From Deltaproteobacteria bacterium RIFOXYA12_FULL_61_11 (GTDB lineage Bacteria; Bdellovibrionota_F; JAHFAK01; YA12-FULL-61-11), in NCBI GenBank assembly GCA_001799195.1, contig MGSU01000011.1, positions 7,431 to 21,968 of the forward strand: a DNA stretch of 14,538 bases. Reading direction: 5' to 3'. The notes under the pieces are model-generated. The model had not been told where the DNA came from, searched no databases, and saw only the letters and a program-made list of their open reading frames with translations. A program made the translations under genes and the position numbers. Shown here piece by piece: positions 8,040 through 14,538 of this stretch; the first letter of the stretch is position 1, and each line of letters begins with the position of its first letter.

Positions 8040-10388
8040 GTGCCCTCCTCCCGACGTGTTCTCCTGCTCTTGCCCCCACCCGGGCAACTCGACTATCCCC
8101 ACCTCGGCATGGCCTATCTCGCCAGGGCCATGGCGAGAGCTGGACACCAGGTCGAAGTCGTGGACCTCAACCTCGAACTCTACTACCGTGCCACTCCCCA
8201 ACTCCACCAGTGGTGGAGCTTCACCAATTACGGTTGCTGGTGCGAGAGGGAACTGGACAAGCGGTTGATCGAACTCGGAGACCTGCTCGAAGACGCGGTG
8301 CGCACGGTCGCCGACCGGCAGCCCGAGTTCCTCTGCCTCACCTGTACCACGTACAACATCGGCATGATCAATTGGCTGTTGCCACGTTTGCGGCTGCTGC
8401 TGCCTCGCGTGACGGTGCTGGTCGGTGGGACCGGGGTGACCGTGGCAAAGGACCGGCTCCAGTTTGCCGAAAACACCGTGGATGGTTTTGTCATCGGCGA
8501 TGGCGAACTGCCGCTGACCCGTCTCCTGTCCCTGCCTCGCAAAGCGTGGTCCGAGGTCGAGGGGTTCCTGAGCGTCGAGGATGCAGCCACGGTCGTGCCG
8601 CTCTCGAAGATGGTACATTATCGCACCCTCGCGGAGTTGGAAGGTCCGGACTTCACGCAGTTCGACCTTGCTCGCTACTCCCACAAGGTTTTGCCGCTGC
8701 TGCTCAGCCGCGGTTGTGTCAACCGTTGCGCCTTCTGCAACGAGTTCACCTTCACCCCGCGCTTCGCCAGCCGGGATCCAGGCCACGTCGCCGCTGAAAT
8801 CGCAGGTCACGTTCGCGAGCGAGGCATCACCAATTTTATCTTCAACGACCTGGTGCTCAACGGAAATCCGACAGCCCTGGAAGGACTCTGCGAAGCCCTC
8901 GCGGCTCTCGATCTCCCGCCCTTGGGTCTTTCCGGGCAAATGCGCGCCGACGGCAACCTCGATGCGGCCATGTTCAAGAAGCTGCGGGCGGTCGGTTTTC
9001 ACACTCTCAGCTTCGGCATCGAGAACCTCTCCCCCGAGGTCCTGCGCTTGATGCGCAAACGCATCACCCCGGAGCAGATCGAGACCACGCTCACTGCCGC
9101 CCACGGTGCGGGGATCCACATTCGGGTCAACTACCTGCTGGGTTTCCCGGGCGAGACCGAGACCATGTTCCTCGAGGGGCTCGAAGGCTTGCGAAAGCTG
9201 GCGCCGCACCTCGACGGCCTGACCAGTCTCTCGGCTTGCAAGATTCTCCCCGGCACCGCACTCGAGCGCAACCCGCGACGCTATGGGCTGGTCTTCCCCA
9301 GCATCGGCAGCCACGGCGACCACTGGCTCAGCGAGGATTTCACGAGTACGCCGACGACCCGCAACCGGCGCATCGAGAGCGCCTTGGCCTTGCTCTCCGA
9401 ACTCGGCCTCGTCGACCGGCACCTGTTGGTCAATTGGGCCAGCATCTCGAACAACTACTACGACCGCATCTACTTCCTCCCACCCGACCGCTGCAACCCC
9501 GGCGGTGTGGTGCGCACCACCATCCCGCGCACCCGAGCCGTCCTGCTGGCCGTGCTCGGTAACCTGCGCGAAGTCCTCTGGCACGACCTCTTCCTGCTCG
9601 ACGACCTCAAGGGCTATCTCGACGAGTTCCAAGAAGCGCATGAGACGCTGCCCGGTTACGAAACTGCGACCGTGGTCTTCCCGGAATTCAATTTCAAGAC
9701 CAATACCACCACCGATCACCTCCACCTCATGGCCCGCGAAGTAGGTGCGACCGGTTTGCACCTCGAGGCCAGGGGGCGTATCTACCTGCGCGAGCTCGAG
9801 GTCACGGTGGCCAGGTCCGATGGCGGCGGTTGGTTGCACCTGCCGCACACCTTGACTCTCGAGAAACTCGACGAAGTCCTGCCCCCGGCCAGCGCGCTCC
9901 TGCGTTTCGGGCTACCCGAGGGGACCACCCTCGGCTATGGCGAGCCGGCGACCCTCGAACTCGACCTCGCCCTGACGGACCAGGACGGCTTGCTGCGACT
10001 CCAGGTCCTTCCGCTCGAGGTCCAGTGTGGGCTGCTCTTCGGTACCAACAATGCCCGCCATGAGCTGCGCTTGACCGGGCCGGGAACCTTCCGTGTCCGG
10101 GTGCTCCTCGAGCGGTGTAATCTCAATGCCGGGGCCTACGAGGTCGTTGCCGAACTGCGCAAGGACGAAACCCTCGCCGCCAGAGCCCTCTGCCACCCCC
10201 TCAAGCTCATCCTCACCGTGCCCCCTCGTGGGCAGAGACATGCCACCGCTCCGGGCTATGCCCCCTGCACGCTCGAGGGCTACCGCCAACACACCGCGCT
10301 GCTCAACAACGTCCATTCTTGGATGGTGCGCCTGCGCGACCCCGGGGACGAGCGCGAACGCCGCGCTCTGCTGGCAAGGTTGGGATGA
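8040..10388 (+). CDS. B12-binding-domain radical SAM protein with Wzt-like C-terminal domain
   Basis: 782 residues in three parts. The N-terminus (about 1-190) resembles the cobalamin-binding Rossmann fold of class B radical SAM enzymes (VLLLLPPPGQLDYPHLGMAYLARAM, then a long insert and LVGGTGVTVAK). It lacks the classical DxHxxG cobalamin ligand motif, as many family members do. The radical SAM core (about 210-430) has CVNRCAFC (C226, C230, C233), FGIEN and NYLLGFPGETE. The C-terminus (about 575-730) is a beta sandwich with FGTNN at 667-671 and LNAGAY at 695-700, closely like the C-terminal O-antigen-binding domain of Wzt ABC proteins. Such enzymes commonly do methylations or ring chemistry (family knowledge); the Wzt-like part suggests a glycan or peptide-glycan substrate (inference). 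Start is GTG at 8040 with GAGGTG 4 nt upstream. Convergent with the M16 peptidase gene. Confidence 0.88.
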   Translation: MPSSRRVLLLLPPPGQLDYPHLGMAYLARAMARAGHQVEVVDLNLELYYRATPQLHQWWSFTNYGCWCERELDKRLIELGDLLEDAVRTVADRQPEFLCLTCTTYNIGMINWLLPRLRLLLPRVTVLVGGTGVTVAKDRLQFAENTVDGFVIGDGELPLTRLLSLPRKAWSEVEGFLSVEDAATVVPLSKMVHYRTLAELEGPDFTQFDLARYSHKVLPLLLSRGCVNRCAFCNEFTFTPRFASRDPGHVAAEIAGHVRERGITNFIFNDLVLNGNPTALEGLCEALAALDLPPLGLSGQMRADGNLDAAMFKKLRAVGFHTLSFGIENLSPEVLRLMRKRITPEQIETTLTAAHGAGIHIRVNYLLGFPGETETMFLEGLEGLRKLAPHLDGLTSLSACKILPGTALERNPRRYGLVFPSIGSHGDHWLSEDFTSTPTTRNRRIESALALLSELGLVDRHLLVNWASISNNYYDRIYFLPPDRCNPGGVVRTTIPRTRAVLLAVLGNLREVLWHDLFLLDDLKGYLDEFQEAHETLPGYETATVVFPEFNFKTNTTTDHLHLMAREVGATGLHLEARGRIYLRELEVTVARSDGGGWLHLPHTLTLEKLDEVLPPASALLRFGLPEGTTLGYGEPATLELDLALTDQDGLLRLQVLPLEVQCGLLFGTNNARHELRLTGPGTFRVRVLLERCNLNAGAYEVVAELRKDETLAARALCHPLKLILTVPPRGQRHATAPGYAPCTLEGYRQHTALLNNVHSWMVRLRDPGDERERRALLARLG

Positions 10389-10439
10389 GGCCGGGGCGCC
10401 GCGACAGGCGTGGCCAGGGGGGGGCAACCAGTTCTCTCG

Positions 10440-13400
10440 TCAGGGCTTGCCGAGCACCCAGAAGTCCCGAGGATAGAGTCGGATCAGGCGTTGAGCCTCG
10501 CCGCTTGTTTGCAACATGATCTCGTAGTCGCGCAGGATACCCTCGGGGCCGATGACATACCCGATACCTCCGCGATCCTCCATCCGGCTCCCGTACCCGA
10601 CCAGGACCGAGCCGAGCACTCTCGGCAACCGTTCCTCGAGGCGAGCCAAGGTCTCGGGTTGTTGGGCCAGGGCAAGAAGCCGCTGTTTGAAGGACTTCAC
10701 CACCCTCGGAGGTCTGCCGTCGACGAGATCCAGGGCCAATGCCAAACCGCGTTTCGAGAAGGTTTCCGCCCCGCGGTAATCGGCGAAGGAGTTGGCCAGC
10801 GCGGTGTCCACGAAGCTGCGGTCCTGGAGCGCCGTGTTCCGGGCGAGTTCGGTGACGAAACGCATGGTAGCGGTCAAATCCGGACAACGCTCGGCGTAAT
10901 AGGACAAGGCTCCGCTCGCGGCAGAAGCCCTGATGCCATTGGAATAGGCAAGACCGGCAGCCCACGTCTTCAGGAAGAAGCTGTGCGGTGCGGCCCCGGA
11001 GAACACCATGGCCGCGAGGAAATCGAGCAGCGCTGCATCATCCGTCGCATCGTACAGGGGGCCGGGGGCATGCATGACGAAAACCCCGGTGGTGGCGCTG
11101 GGATTGATCAGTCCGACGTGGGCAGGCCTGGCGGCGAGGTCGTGGTATCGTCCCTTCAATCGCTCCAAGACGACTTCCCGCGTTCTGGCTGCTTGCGGCT
11201 TCGCACGACTCTTCGCCGGAGCGAGTTCGAGGAGCAAGGCTTCGAGCATGGGCAGGACCCGGTCGAGGTTCTCGGGACTTCCGGTCACGGCCATGCGCGC
11301 CGAGGCCCGTTTCTGGACTTGGTCCAGCAAGGTCCTGAGCCGCTTCAACTCCGCCTCTGGCTCGGCGCCGAGGTCATGTTCGAGCTCTCCGAGGAGTGCG
11401 AGCACATCCTCGCGCCAGGTCTCCTCCGGCAGATGGGCCAGTTCGGCTTGGAGATAGTCGATCACATCGCGACGCAGGGCCTCATCCCCTTCTGCAGGCC
11501 CTTCGGGCGATTGCAGCAAGGTTGTAACGACCGTGCGGTCGGCAGTTTTGGCAATACTCTCGCGCACAGCGGCCAGGAGTTCCCGCACACGGGCAGGGGC
11601 TCCTTTCTTCCCACTTCCGGCCAAGCGCAACCATAACCTCGTGAGATGATGCTGCCGGGTAAAGGGACTCTCCACCGCGAGATACGCGGGCTGGTGTTGA
11701 TAGCGGTAGGCCGCTGCCGCACCGTTGACCCAATATTCCTCGCGCTGTTGGAAAAGCTGCCGCAGATCTTGGAGCTGTTCGCGGAGGACCGTCCGCAGCC
11801 GTGGCAGAATGTCCGGATCGAGCCGATAGCGCACGAGGGTGGTGCGCAGCCACTCCAGCATTGCCGCGAGTTCTCTCGTGCCGGCGGCGCCTGCCTGGAG
11901 TTGCAGCTCTAAACGGCCGGTCCTCCCGTTGGAGGAGAATCCTGCATCGAGACGATAGATCTCGGAGCGCCAGCGCTCTTCGGTAGCCGCATAATCCAGG
12001 AGGGTTCCGTCGGCGAGCCGCACGCCGAGGGCTGTGAGCAGGGCGGGCAGGACCGGCAGGTAGAGCTCATCGGTTTCGTGTAACCCGTTGAGATCGAAGA
12101 AGAGTGAGACCTCGGTGAAGGGTGTGGAAGGAAATTTTGCCAGCACGGTGTCCACTGTCCCGGCCAGGGTACGGCGCTGCCAATCGATGGTTTCATCGAG
12201 GGTGAGGGGTGGATCGGGAAGGAACCCCGGTCGTTCCACCGCGGCATTGCGGGCTTCGATAGCAGCCCCCGCTTGTTCGAAGCGCGCCGCGAAGGCCGCC
12301 AGGGCTTGCTGGGCATCTTTCTTCGCAGAACGGCGCAACTCTTCTTCCAGGGCCTTTTTTAACCGCTCTTGCTTGTCTTGGCGCTGTTGTTCCAGCATGG
12401 CCTTGTCCGGCACTACCGCTGACACGACCGGCGTTTCTGAGAGTCCGTGGCGTTCGACAACCTCGCGCCAGACGTTCTTCCCGGCCTCGAGTTCGGTCTG
12501 TAAACGATCGTAGGCCTCGGTCATAATAACGGGTTTGCGGAAGCCTTCCAGGGGTTGCAGATCGCGCAGATGCTGGTGCCAGGAAACCCCGGTGCCGCGA
12601 AAACCGAAGCGCGGGGGGCTATCGATGAACTTGAGCAGCAACCGACGCCAGGAGCTGAGCTGGGACAGAGCCTTGGTGTTGACTTCCAGCACGGCCGGGC
12701 TCTTGTCAGGGGCTTTACCGAGCGCGGCGAACCGTTCTCGGACTATTCCACGAACGGTTTCCAGGGTTCGCTGCTCTACCTTGTCGGTAGGCAGACCCGA
12801 GAGCAGGATCATCGGTACGCCTGCGGGGTGGTCGTAGAACCACGACCCTACACCCGTGGCCCGACAGTCGACCGTACGCCGAGCCTCGTCGATGAGGTCC
12901 TGGTAGAGGAGCGAGGTCTCGCCACCTCCAACGACCTCGAGCAACAATTCCAGACGCAGTTTCTGGTCCGGGGTGTTGACGAGCGGTCGCGGCTTCCAGA
13001 AGAGGTACACACTCTGGGGAAGATTGGGATTATCGCTGGGGAAGGTCCCGATGGCAATGGGCGAACCCTCGACCGGTTCGAAGGTGGGGAGCACGGTGTA
13101 GGTATGGCATCGGGTTTCACCCTTCTCCTTCGCCGGTAAACACCCGGGCAGGGCCGTGACTGCTGCCGGCTCCACCTTGGCCATGATCGTTTGCAGTTCA
13201 GCGAGGAAGCGGTGCGGATCATAGTTGCCGGGCAAGGCGGCGATCAGCTCGAGGTTGCTACCGAAGTGGTAATTGCTCTCGTGATACGCTCGGATATGGG
13301 AGGGCTCGGTCTTCCGGATCCAGGCTGGGTCTCCACCGGAGTTATTGGCCATGGGATTACCCTCGCCAAAAGCTAACCGCTTGAACTGATTCCAATTTAC

Positions 13401-13964
13401 ACTTCCCGCTTTTTCCATGGAGGAGACCATTTCGGTGTAAACCGAACCCTTCTCCTCGAGGTAGAGACTACCGTCCTTGGCACTGAGTTCGACCCCGATG
13501 TGGGCGACTTCGCGCCGGATCTCCTCGTCGCTGAAGTTGGGGTGGATCAACGCGGCCAAGTAACGTTCGAGCAACCGATAGAAGGTCTCGACGTCGCCAG
13601 CCGTGTTGAACTGGTAATTGGTGAGTTCGCTGTGGGTGCTGGCCGTGTGATCGGCCATGCTCATAGTCATAAGGCTGTTCATCAGGGTCCCATTAGGCCC
13701 CTTGCCGAGGACCAAGTGCTCGAGGGTGTGGGATTCGCCGCGATCAGAGATTGGTAGGGTATTGAAGTTCAACGATACCTGGGGGACGGAGGCGAAGCGG
13801 AGTACGTCGACGAGCATACCGTTAGGATGACGGTAGCGTGCTCCGAGCCCTTTACCCTCGACGTCGAGGTACACAGAGAGAACCTCGAACCCCTCCACCT
13901 GCATCCCCGGAGCATAGGCTTCAATGGCCTGGAAGGCCGTGAGGTCCTGGGTGAATGCCATCAT
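10440..13964 (-). CDS. M16-family zinc metallopeptidase (insulinase / presequence protease-like)
   Basis: A large single-chain M16 peptidase of 1174 residues, slightly longer than typical presequence proteases (about 1000). Numbering from the ATG at 13964, the inverted zinc motif HTLEH gives H79, E82 and H83. The third ligand E159 lies in GVELSA, exactly 76 residues after H83, as the family requires. A central charged helical hinge (DKAMLEQQRQDKQERLKKALEEELRR) separates two halves. The C-terminal half carries the substrate-clamping type sequence GLAYSNGIRASAASGALSYYAERC. Such enzymes enclose and degrade or trim peptides of roughly 10-70 residues (family knowledge). No signal peptide is visible, so it should be cytoplasmic. 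The frame extends to a GTG at 14084, but the extra 40 residues are Cys-rich and unlike the family, while GGGAG sits 8 nt before ATG 13964. It lies downstream of the 42-codon gene and probably shares its promoter. Confidence 0.9.
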   Translation of the reverse strand: MMAFTQDLTAFQAIEAYAPGMQVEGFEVLSVYLDVEGKGLGARYRHPNGMLVDVLRFASVPQVSLNFNTLPISDRGESHTLEHLVLGKGPNGTLMNSLMTMSMADHTASTHSELTNYQFNTAGDVETFYRLLERYLAALIHPNFSDEEIRREVAHIGVELSAKDGSLYLEEKGSVYTEMVSSMEKAGSVNWNQFKRLAFGEGNPMANNSGGDPAWIRKTEPSHIRAYHESNYHFGSNLELIAALPGNYDPHRFLAELQTIMAKVEPAAVTALPGCLPAKEKGETRCHTYTVLPTFEPVEGSPIAIGTFPSDNPNLPQSVYLFWKPRPLVNTPDQKLRLELLLEVVGGGETSLLYQDLIDEARRTVDCRATGVGSWFYDHPAGVPMILLSGLPTDKVEQRTLETVRGIVRERFAALGKAPDKSPAVLEVNTKALSQLSSWRRLLLKFIDSPPRFGFRGTGVSWHQHLRDLQPLEGFRKPVIMTEAYDRLQTELEAGKNVWREVVERHGLSETPVVSAVVPDKAMLEQQRQDKQERLKKALEEELRRSAKKDAQQALAAFAARFEQAGAAIEARNAAVERPGFLPDPPLTLDETIDWQRRTLAGTVDTVLAKFPSTPFTEVSLFFDLNGLHETDELYLPVLPALLTALGVRLADGTLLDYAATEERWRSEIYRLDAGFSSNGRTGRLELQLQAGAAGTRELAAMLEWLRTTLVRYRLDPDILPRLRTVLREQLQDLRQLFQQREEYWVNGAAAAYRYQHQPAYLAVESPFTRQHHLTRLWLRLAGSGKKGAPARVRELLAAVRESIAKTADRTVVTTLLQSPEGPAEGDEALRRDVIDYLQAELAHLPEETWREDVLALLGELEHDLGAEPEAELKRLRTLLDQVQKRASARMAVTGSPENLDRVLPMLEALLLELAPAKSRAKPQAARTREVVLERLKGRYHDLAARPAHVGLINPSATTGVFVMHAPGPLYDATDDAALLDFLAAMVFSGAAPHSFFLKTWAAGLAYSNGIRASAASGALSYYAERCPDLTATMRFVTELARNTALQDRSFVDTALANSFADYRGAETFSKRGLALALDLVDGRPPRVVKSFKQRLLALAQQPETLARLEERLPRVLGSVLVGYGSRMEDRGGIGYVIGPEGILRDYEIMLQTSGEAQRLIRLYPRDFWVLGKP

Positions 13965-13972
13965 GATCAACA

Positions 13973-13977
13973 CTCCC
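13973..13977 (-). promoter_or_regulatory. Ribosome binding site deciding the M16 peptidase start
   Basis: Read on the minus strand, GGGAG is followed by 8 nt and then ATGATG (13964 and 13961). The in-frame alternatives are ATG at 13994 (only a GGTG upstream) and GTG at 14084 (GAGG 7 nt upstream). This site supports the shorter protein. Confidence 0.55.
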
Positions 13978-14150
13978 GTCTGGATGATTCTCATCGCTTT
14001 CACCAAATCGAAACAGGCTCGCGCGGGGCAAGCCTCACTGCGCAGCAGTTGTAATGGATAGACGCGTGAGAAGCAAGCCCGCACGATGAGCCCTCATGAT
14101 AGTTGGAGTATCAGAACCTGTAGAAGAGGGAAGGCCAGAAGCGAAAAGAT

Positions 14151-14279
14151 TCAGAATGGCAGGGGTTCCAAGGAAATCAGAATCGATGAATCGAACCAGG
14201 GCTCCTGGATTTCAGCCTCACTCGTACCACCGATAGGTTCGACCTGTTCGTGCTGGCTCTCGAGCTGCTCCCTTTCCAT
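14151..14279 (-). CDS. Small acidic peptide, 42 residues, candidate precursor or small regulatory peptide
   Basis: I do not recognise a family. ATG at 14279 has GAGG 5 nt upstream (14285-14288), and the start lies about 30 nt below a near-consensus promoter on the same strand. The peptide begins MEREQLESQHEQVEPIGGTS and ends ISLEPLPF. It has nine Glu, one Asp and only one Arg, so it is strongly acidic. There is a Gly-Gly at 17-18, a Pro-Trp-Phe at 27-29 and no Cys. The charged first half and the hydrophobic, aromatic second half resemble a leader plus core of a modified peptide, but the Gly-Gly lacks the spacing of a classical double-glycine site. Third positions are about 64% G/C, lower than in the neighbours. 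The next gene, 186 nt downstream, is a cytosolic M16 peptidase. It could also be a leader peptide or a chance frame. Confidence 0.5.
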   Translation of the reverse strand: MEREQLESQHEQVEPIGGTSEAEIQEPWFDSSILISLEPLPF

Positions 14280-14284
14280 GAAAA

Positions 14285-14288
14285 CCTC
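14285..14288 (-). promoter_or_regulatory. Shine-Dalgarno of the 42-codon gene
   Basis: GAGG on the minus strand, 5 nt (TTTTC) before ATG at 14279. This spacing is good and is a main reason for calling the small gene. Confidence 0.5.
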
Positions 14289-14301
14289 GAATCTGTACCT
14301 T

Positions 14302-14332
14302 CATACAATGTATGGCAATATACATTATTGCC
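14302..14332. repeat. Overlapping inverted repeats over the -10 (candidate operator)
   Basis: Three inverted repeats share this stretch: CATAC-3-GTATG (14302-14314), AATGTAT-6-ATACATT (14307-14326) and GGCAATA-5-TATTGCC (14314-14332), all with perfect arms. The last overlaps the -10 and part of the spacer of the leftward promoter. That is where a repressor would block polymerase, so an operator is likely. Which regulator binds is unknown; the MarR protein of this window is one possibility. Confidence 0.45.
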
Positions 14333-14344
14333 TCCAATTGTCAA
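14317..14344 (-). promoter_or_regulatory. Near-consensus sigma70 promoter driving the small gene and M16 peptidase
   Basis: Read leftward: TTGACA (14344-14339, 6/6), 16-nt spacer, TATATT (14322-14317, 5/6). It lies in an AT-rich island of about 60 nt in otherwise GC-rich DNA. Transcription would begin near 14310, leaving about 30 nt before the 42-codon gene and about 345 nt before the M16 start. It is the best promoter in the window by consensus match. Confidence 0.6.
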
Positions 14345-14368
14345 GTAGAATGGTGTCACCCCATGTAT

Positions 14369-14386
14369 CCTCCACCCCCTCCACCC
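14369..14386 (+). repeat. Tandem 9-bp repeat, two copies
   Basis: CCTCCACCC occurs twice in tandem (14369-14377 and 14378-14386). It is a short pyrimidine-rich repeat between the AT-rich promoter island and the tandem array to its right. No function is evident. Confidence 0.6.
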
Positions 14387-14403
14387 CAGGGTCAGAGGTC
14401 CGG

Positions 14404-14458
14404 ATTTCGGAGAGTGATTTCGGAGAGTGACCGAAAACCGGTGACCGGAAATCGGTGA
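14404..14458 (+). mobile_element. Tandem 13-14 bp repeat array resembling an IS21-type terminal region
   Basis: ATTTCGGAGAGTG is repeated exactly at 14404-14416 and 14417-14429. Two related 14-nt units follow: CCGAAAACCGGTGA (14431-14444) and CCGGAAATCGGTGA (14445-14458). Arrays of TTTCGGTGA-like units are what I recall from the multiple terminal repeats that bind the transposase in IS21-family elements. If so, an istA-type gene would lie rightward, beyond the window. The outer tip of the element and any target duplication cannot be identified here, and a non-transposing repeat is also possible. Confidence 0.35.
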
Positions 14459-14538
14459 CTTTAAGGCAAGGAAGGCGGCGCCGTATAACGGAAACAACAT
14501 GTTCCATCTCGGCATGAATCTTCCAATGCGCAGAGGAC
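14459..14538. other. Right-edge sequence without a supported gene
   Basis: A TATAAC (14484-14489) is a possible rightward -10, with only a poor -35 (TTAAGG at 14461). ATG at 14499 opens a frame that reads MFHLGMNLPMRRG to the edge. With no ribosome site visible and 13 codons available, I cannot say whether it is the start of a transposase or chance. Confidence 0.25.

Noticed and set aside
8013-9848. A 611-codon minus-strand frame across the B12-radical SAM gene
   Set aside because: Shadow frame, rich in Arg, Gly, Glu and Gln without fold signals; the plus strand has all radical SAM motifs.
10389-10439. Possible bidirectional terminator between the convergent radical SAM and M16 genes
   Set aside because: Only short broken pairings (GGCC and CGCC/GGCG) are seen, with no T-run on either side, so an intrinsic terminator is not supported.
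10410-11636. A 408-codon plus-strand frame antisense to the M16 peptidase
   Set aside because: Shadow frame; the opposite strand holds the conserved M16 C-terminal half, and no ribosome site or family features support this one.
14025-14084. Extended N-terminus of the M16 peptidase from GTG 14084
   Set aside because: The added residues are Cys- and Arg-rich, not a signal peptide, and not like the family N-terminus; the GGGAG-ATG at 13964 is better.
14218-14325. A 35-codon minus-strand frame with GGAGG 5 nt before its ATG, overlapping the 42-codon gene in another frame
   Set aside because: Its ATG lies upstream of the -10 of the predicted promoter, so it would not be on that transcript. The GGAGG falls within the promoter spacer. 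It remains a weak alternative if transcription starts further right.
14177-14515. A 112-codon minus-strand frame at the right edge
   Set aside because: It runs through the tandem repeats and promoter island, shows no family features, and lacks a clear ribosome site.
1-14538. CRISPR arrays, tRNA or rRNA genes
   Set aside because: No regularly spaced direct repeats of CRISPR size and no recognisable tRNA or rRNA segments were seen on either strand.

Overview
The window comes from a GC-rich Gram-negative bacterium. Third codon positions are mostly G or C, and an outer-membrane TolC-type channel plus an RND pump imply a double membrane. The lineage cannot be fixed from this sequence. The style of the MarR and RND proteins would suit Myxococcota or other deltaproteobacterial-like or Acidobacteriota-like groups, but that is only an impression.

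Layout, left to right. (1) Positions 1-1642, minus strand: a radical SAM enzyme with a SPASM-type auxiliary-cluster region and a C-terminal extension, cut by the left edge. (2) Positions 1643-1870: a short divergent spacer. (3) Positions 1871-7987, plus strand: a very compact four-gene operon of a MarR repressor, a TolC-like outer-membrane channel, a lipoprotein HlyD-type adaptor and an RND inner-membrane pump. Two junctions are ATGA overlaps and the third has a 2-nt gap, so the operon encodes a complete tripartite efflux machine and a likely local repressor. (4) Positions 7984-10388, plus strand: a sigma70-like promoter beginning inside the RND stop region drives a second radical SAM protein. 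This one has a B12-binding-like N-terminus and a C-terminal beta domain resembling the carbohydrate-binding domain of Wzt. (5) Positions 10440-13964, minus strand: a large M16 (insulinase/presequence-protease type) zinc peptidase without a signal peptide, convergent with the preceding gene. (6) Positions 14151-14344, minus strand: a near-consensus promoter (TTGACA, 16 nt, TATATT) with overlapping inverted repeats, followed by a Shine-Dalgarno and a 42-codon acidic open reading frame. It lies just upstream of the peptidase gene and is probably co-transcribed with it. (7) Positions 14369-14458: short tandem repeats resembling the terminal repeat arrays of IS21-type insertion sequences.

The most interesting reading is that this is a small peptide-modification locus: a short acidic peptide gene and an M16 peptidase in one transcription unit, two unusual radical SAM enzymes nearby, and a MarR-controlled exporter. 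The individual gene assignments are well supported. The functional link between them is inference from proximity; the four units have different orientations and promoters, so an ordinary efflux operon flanked by unrelated genes remains a serious alternative.
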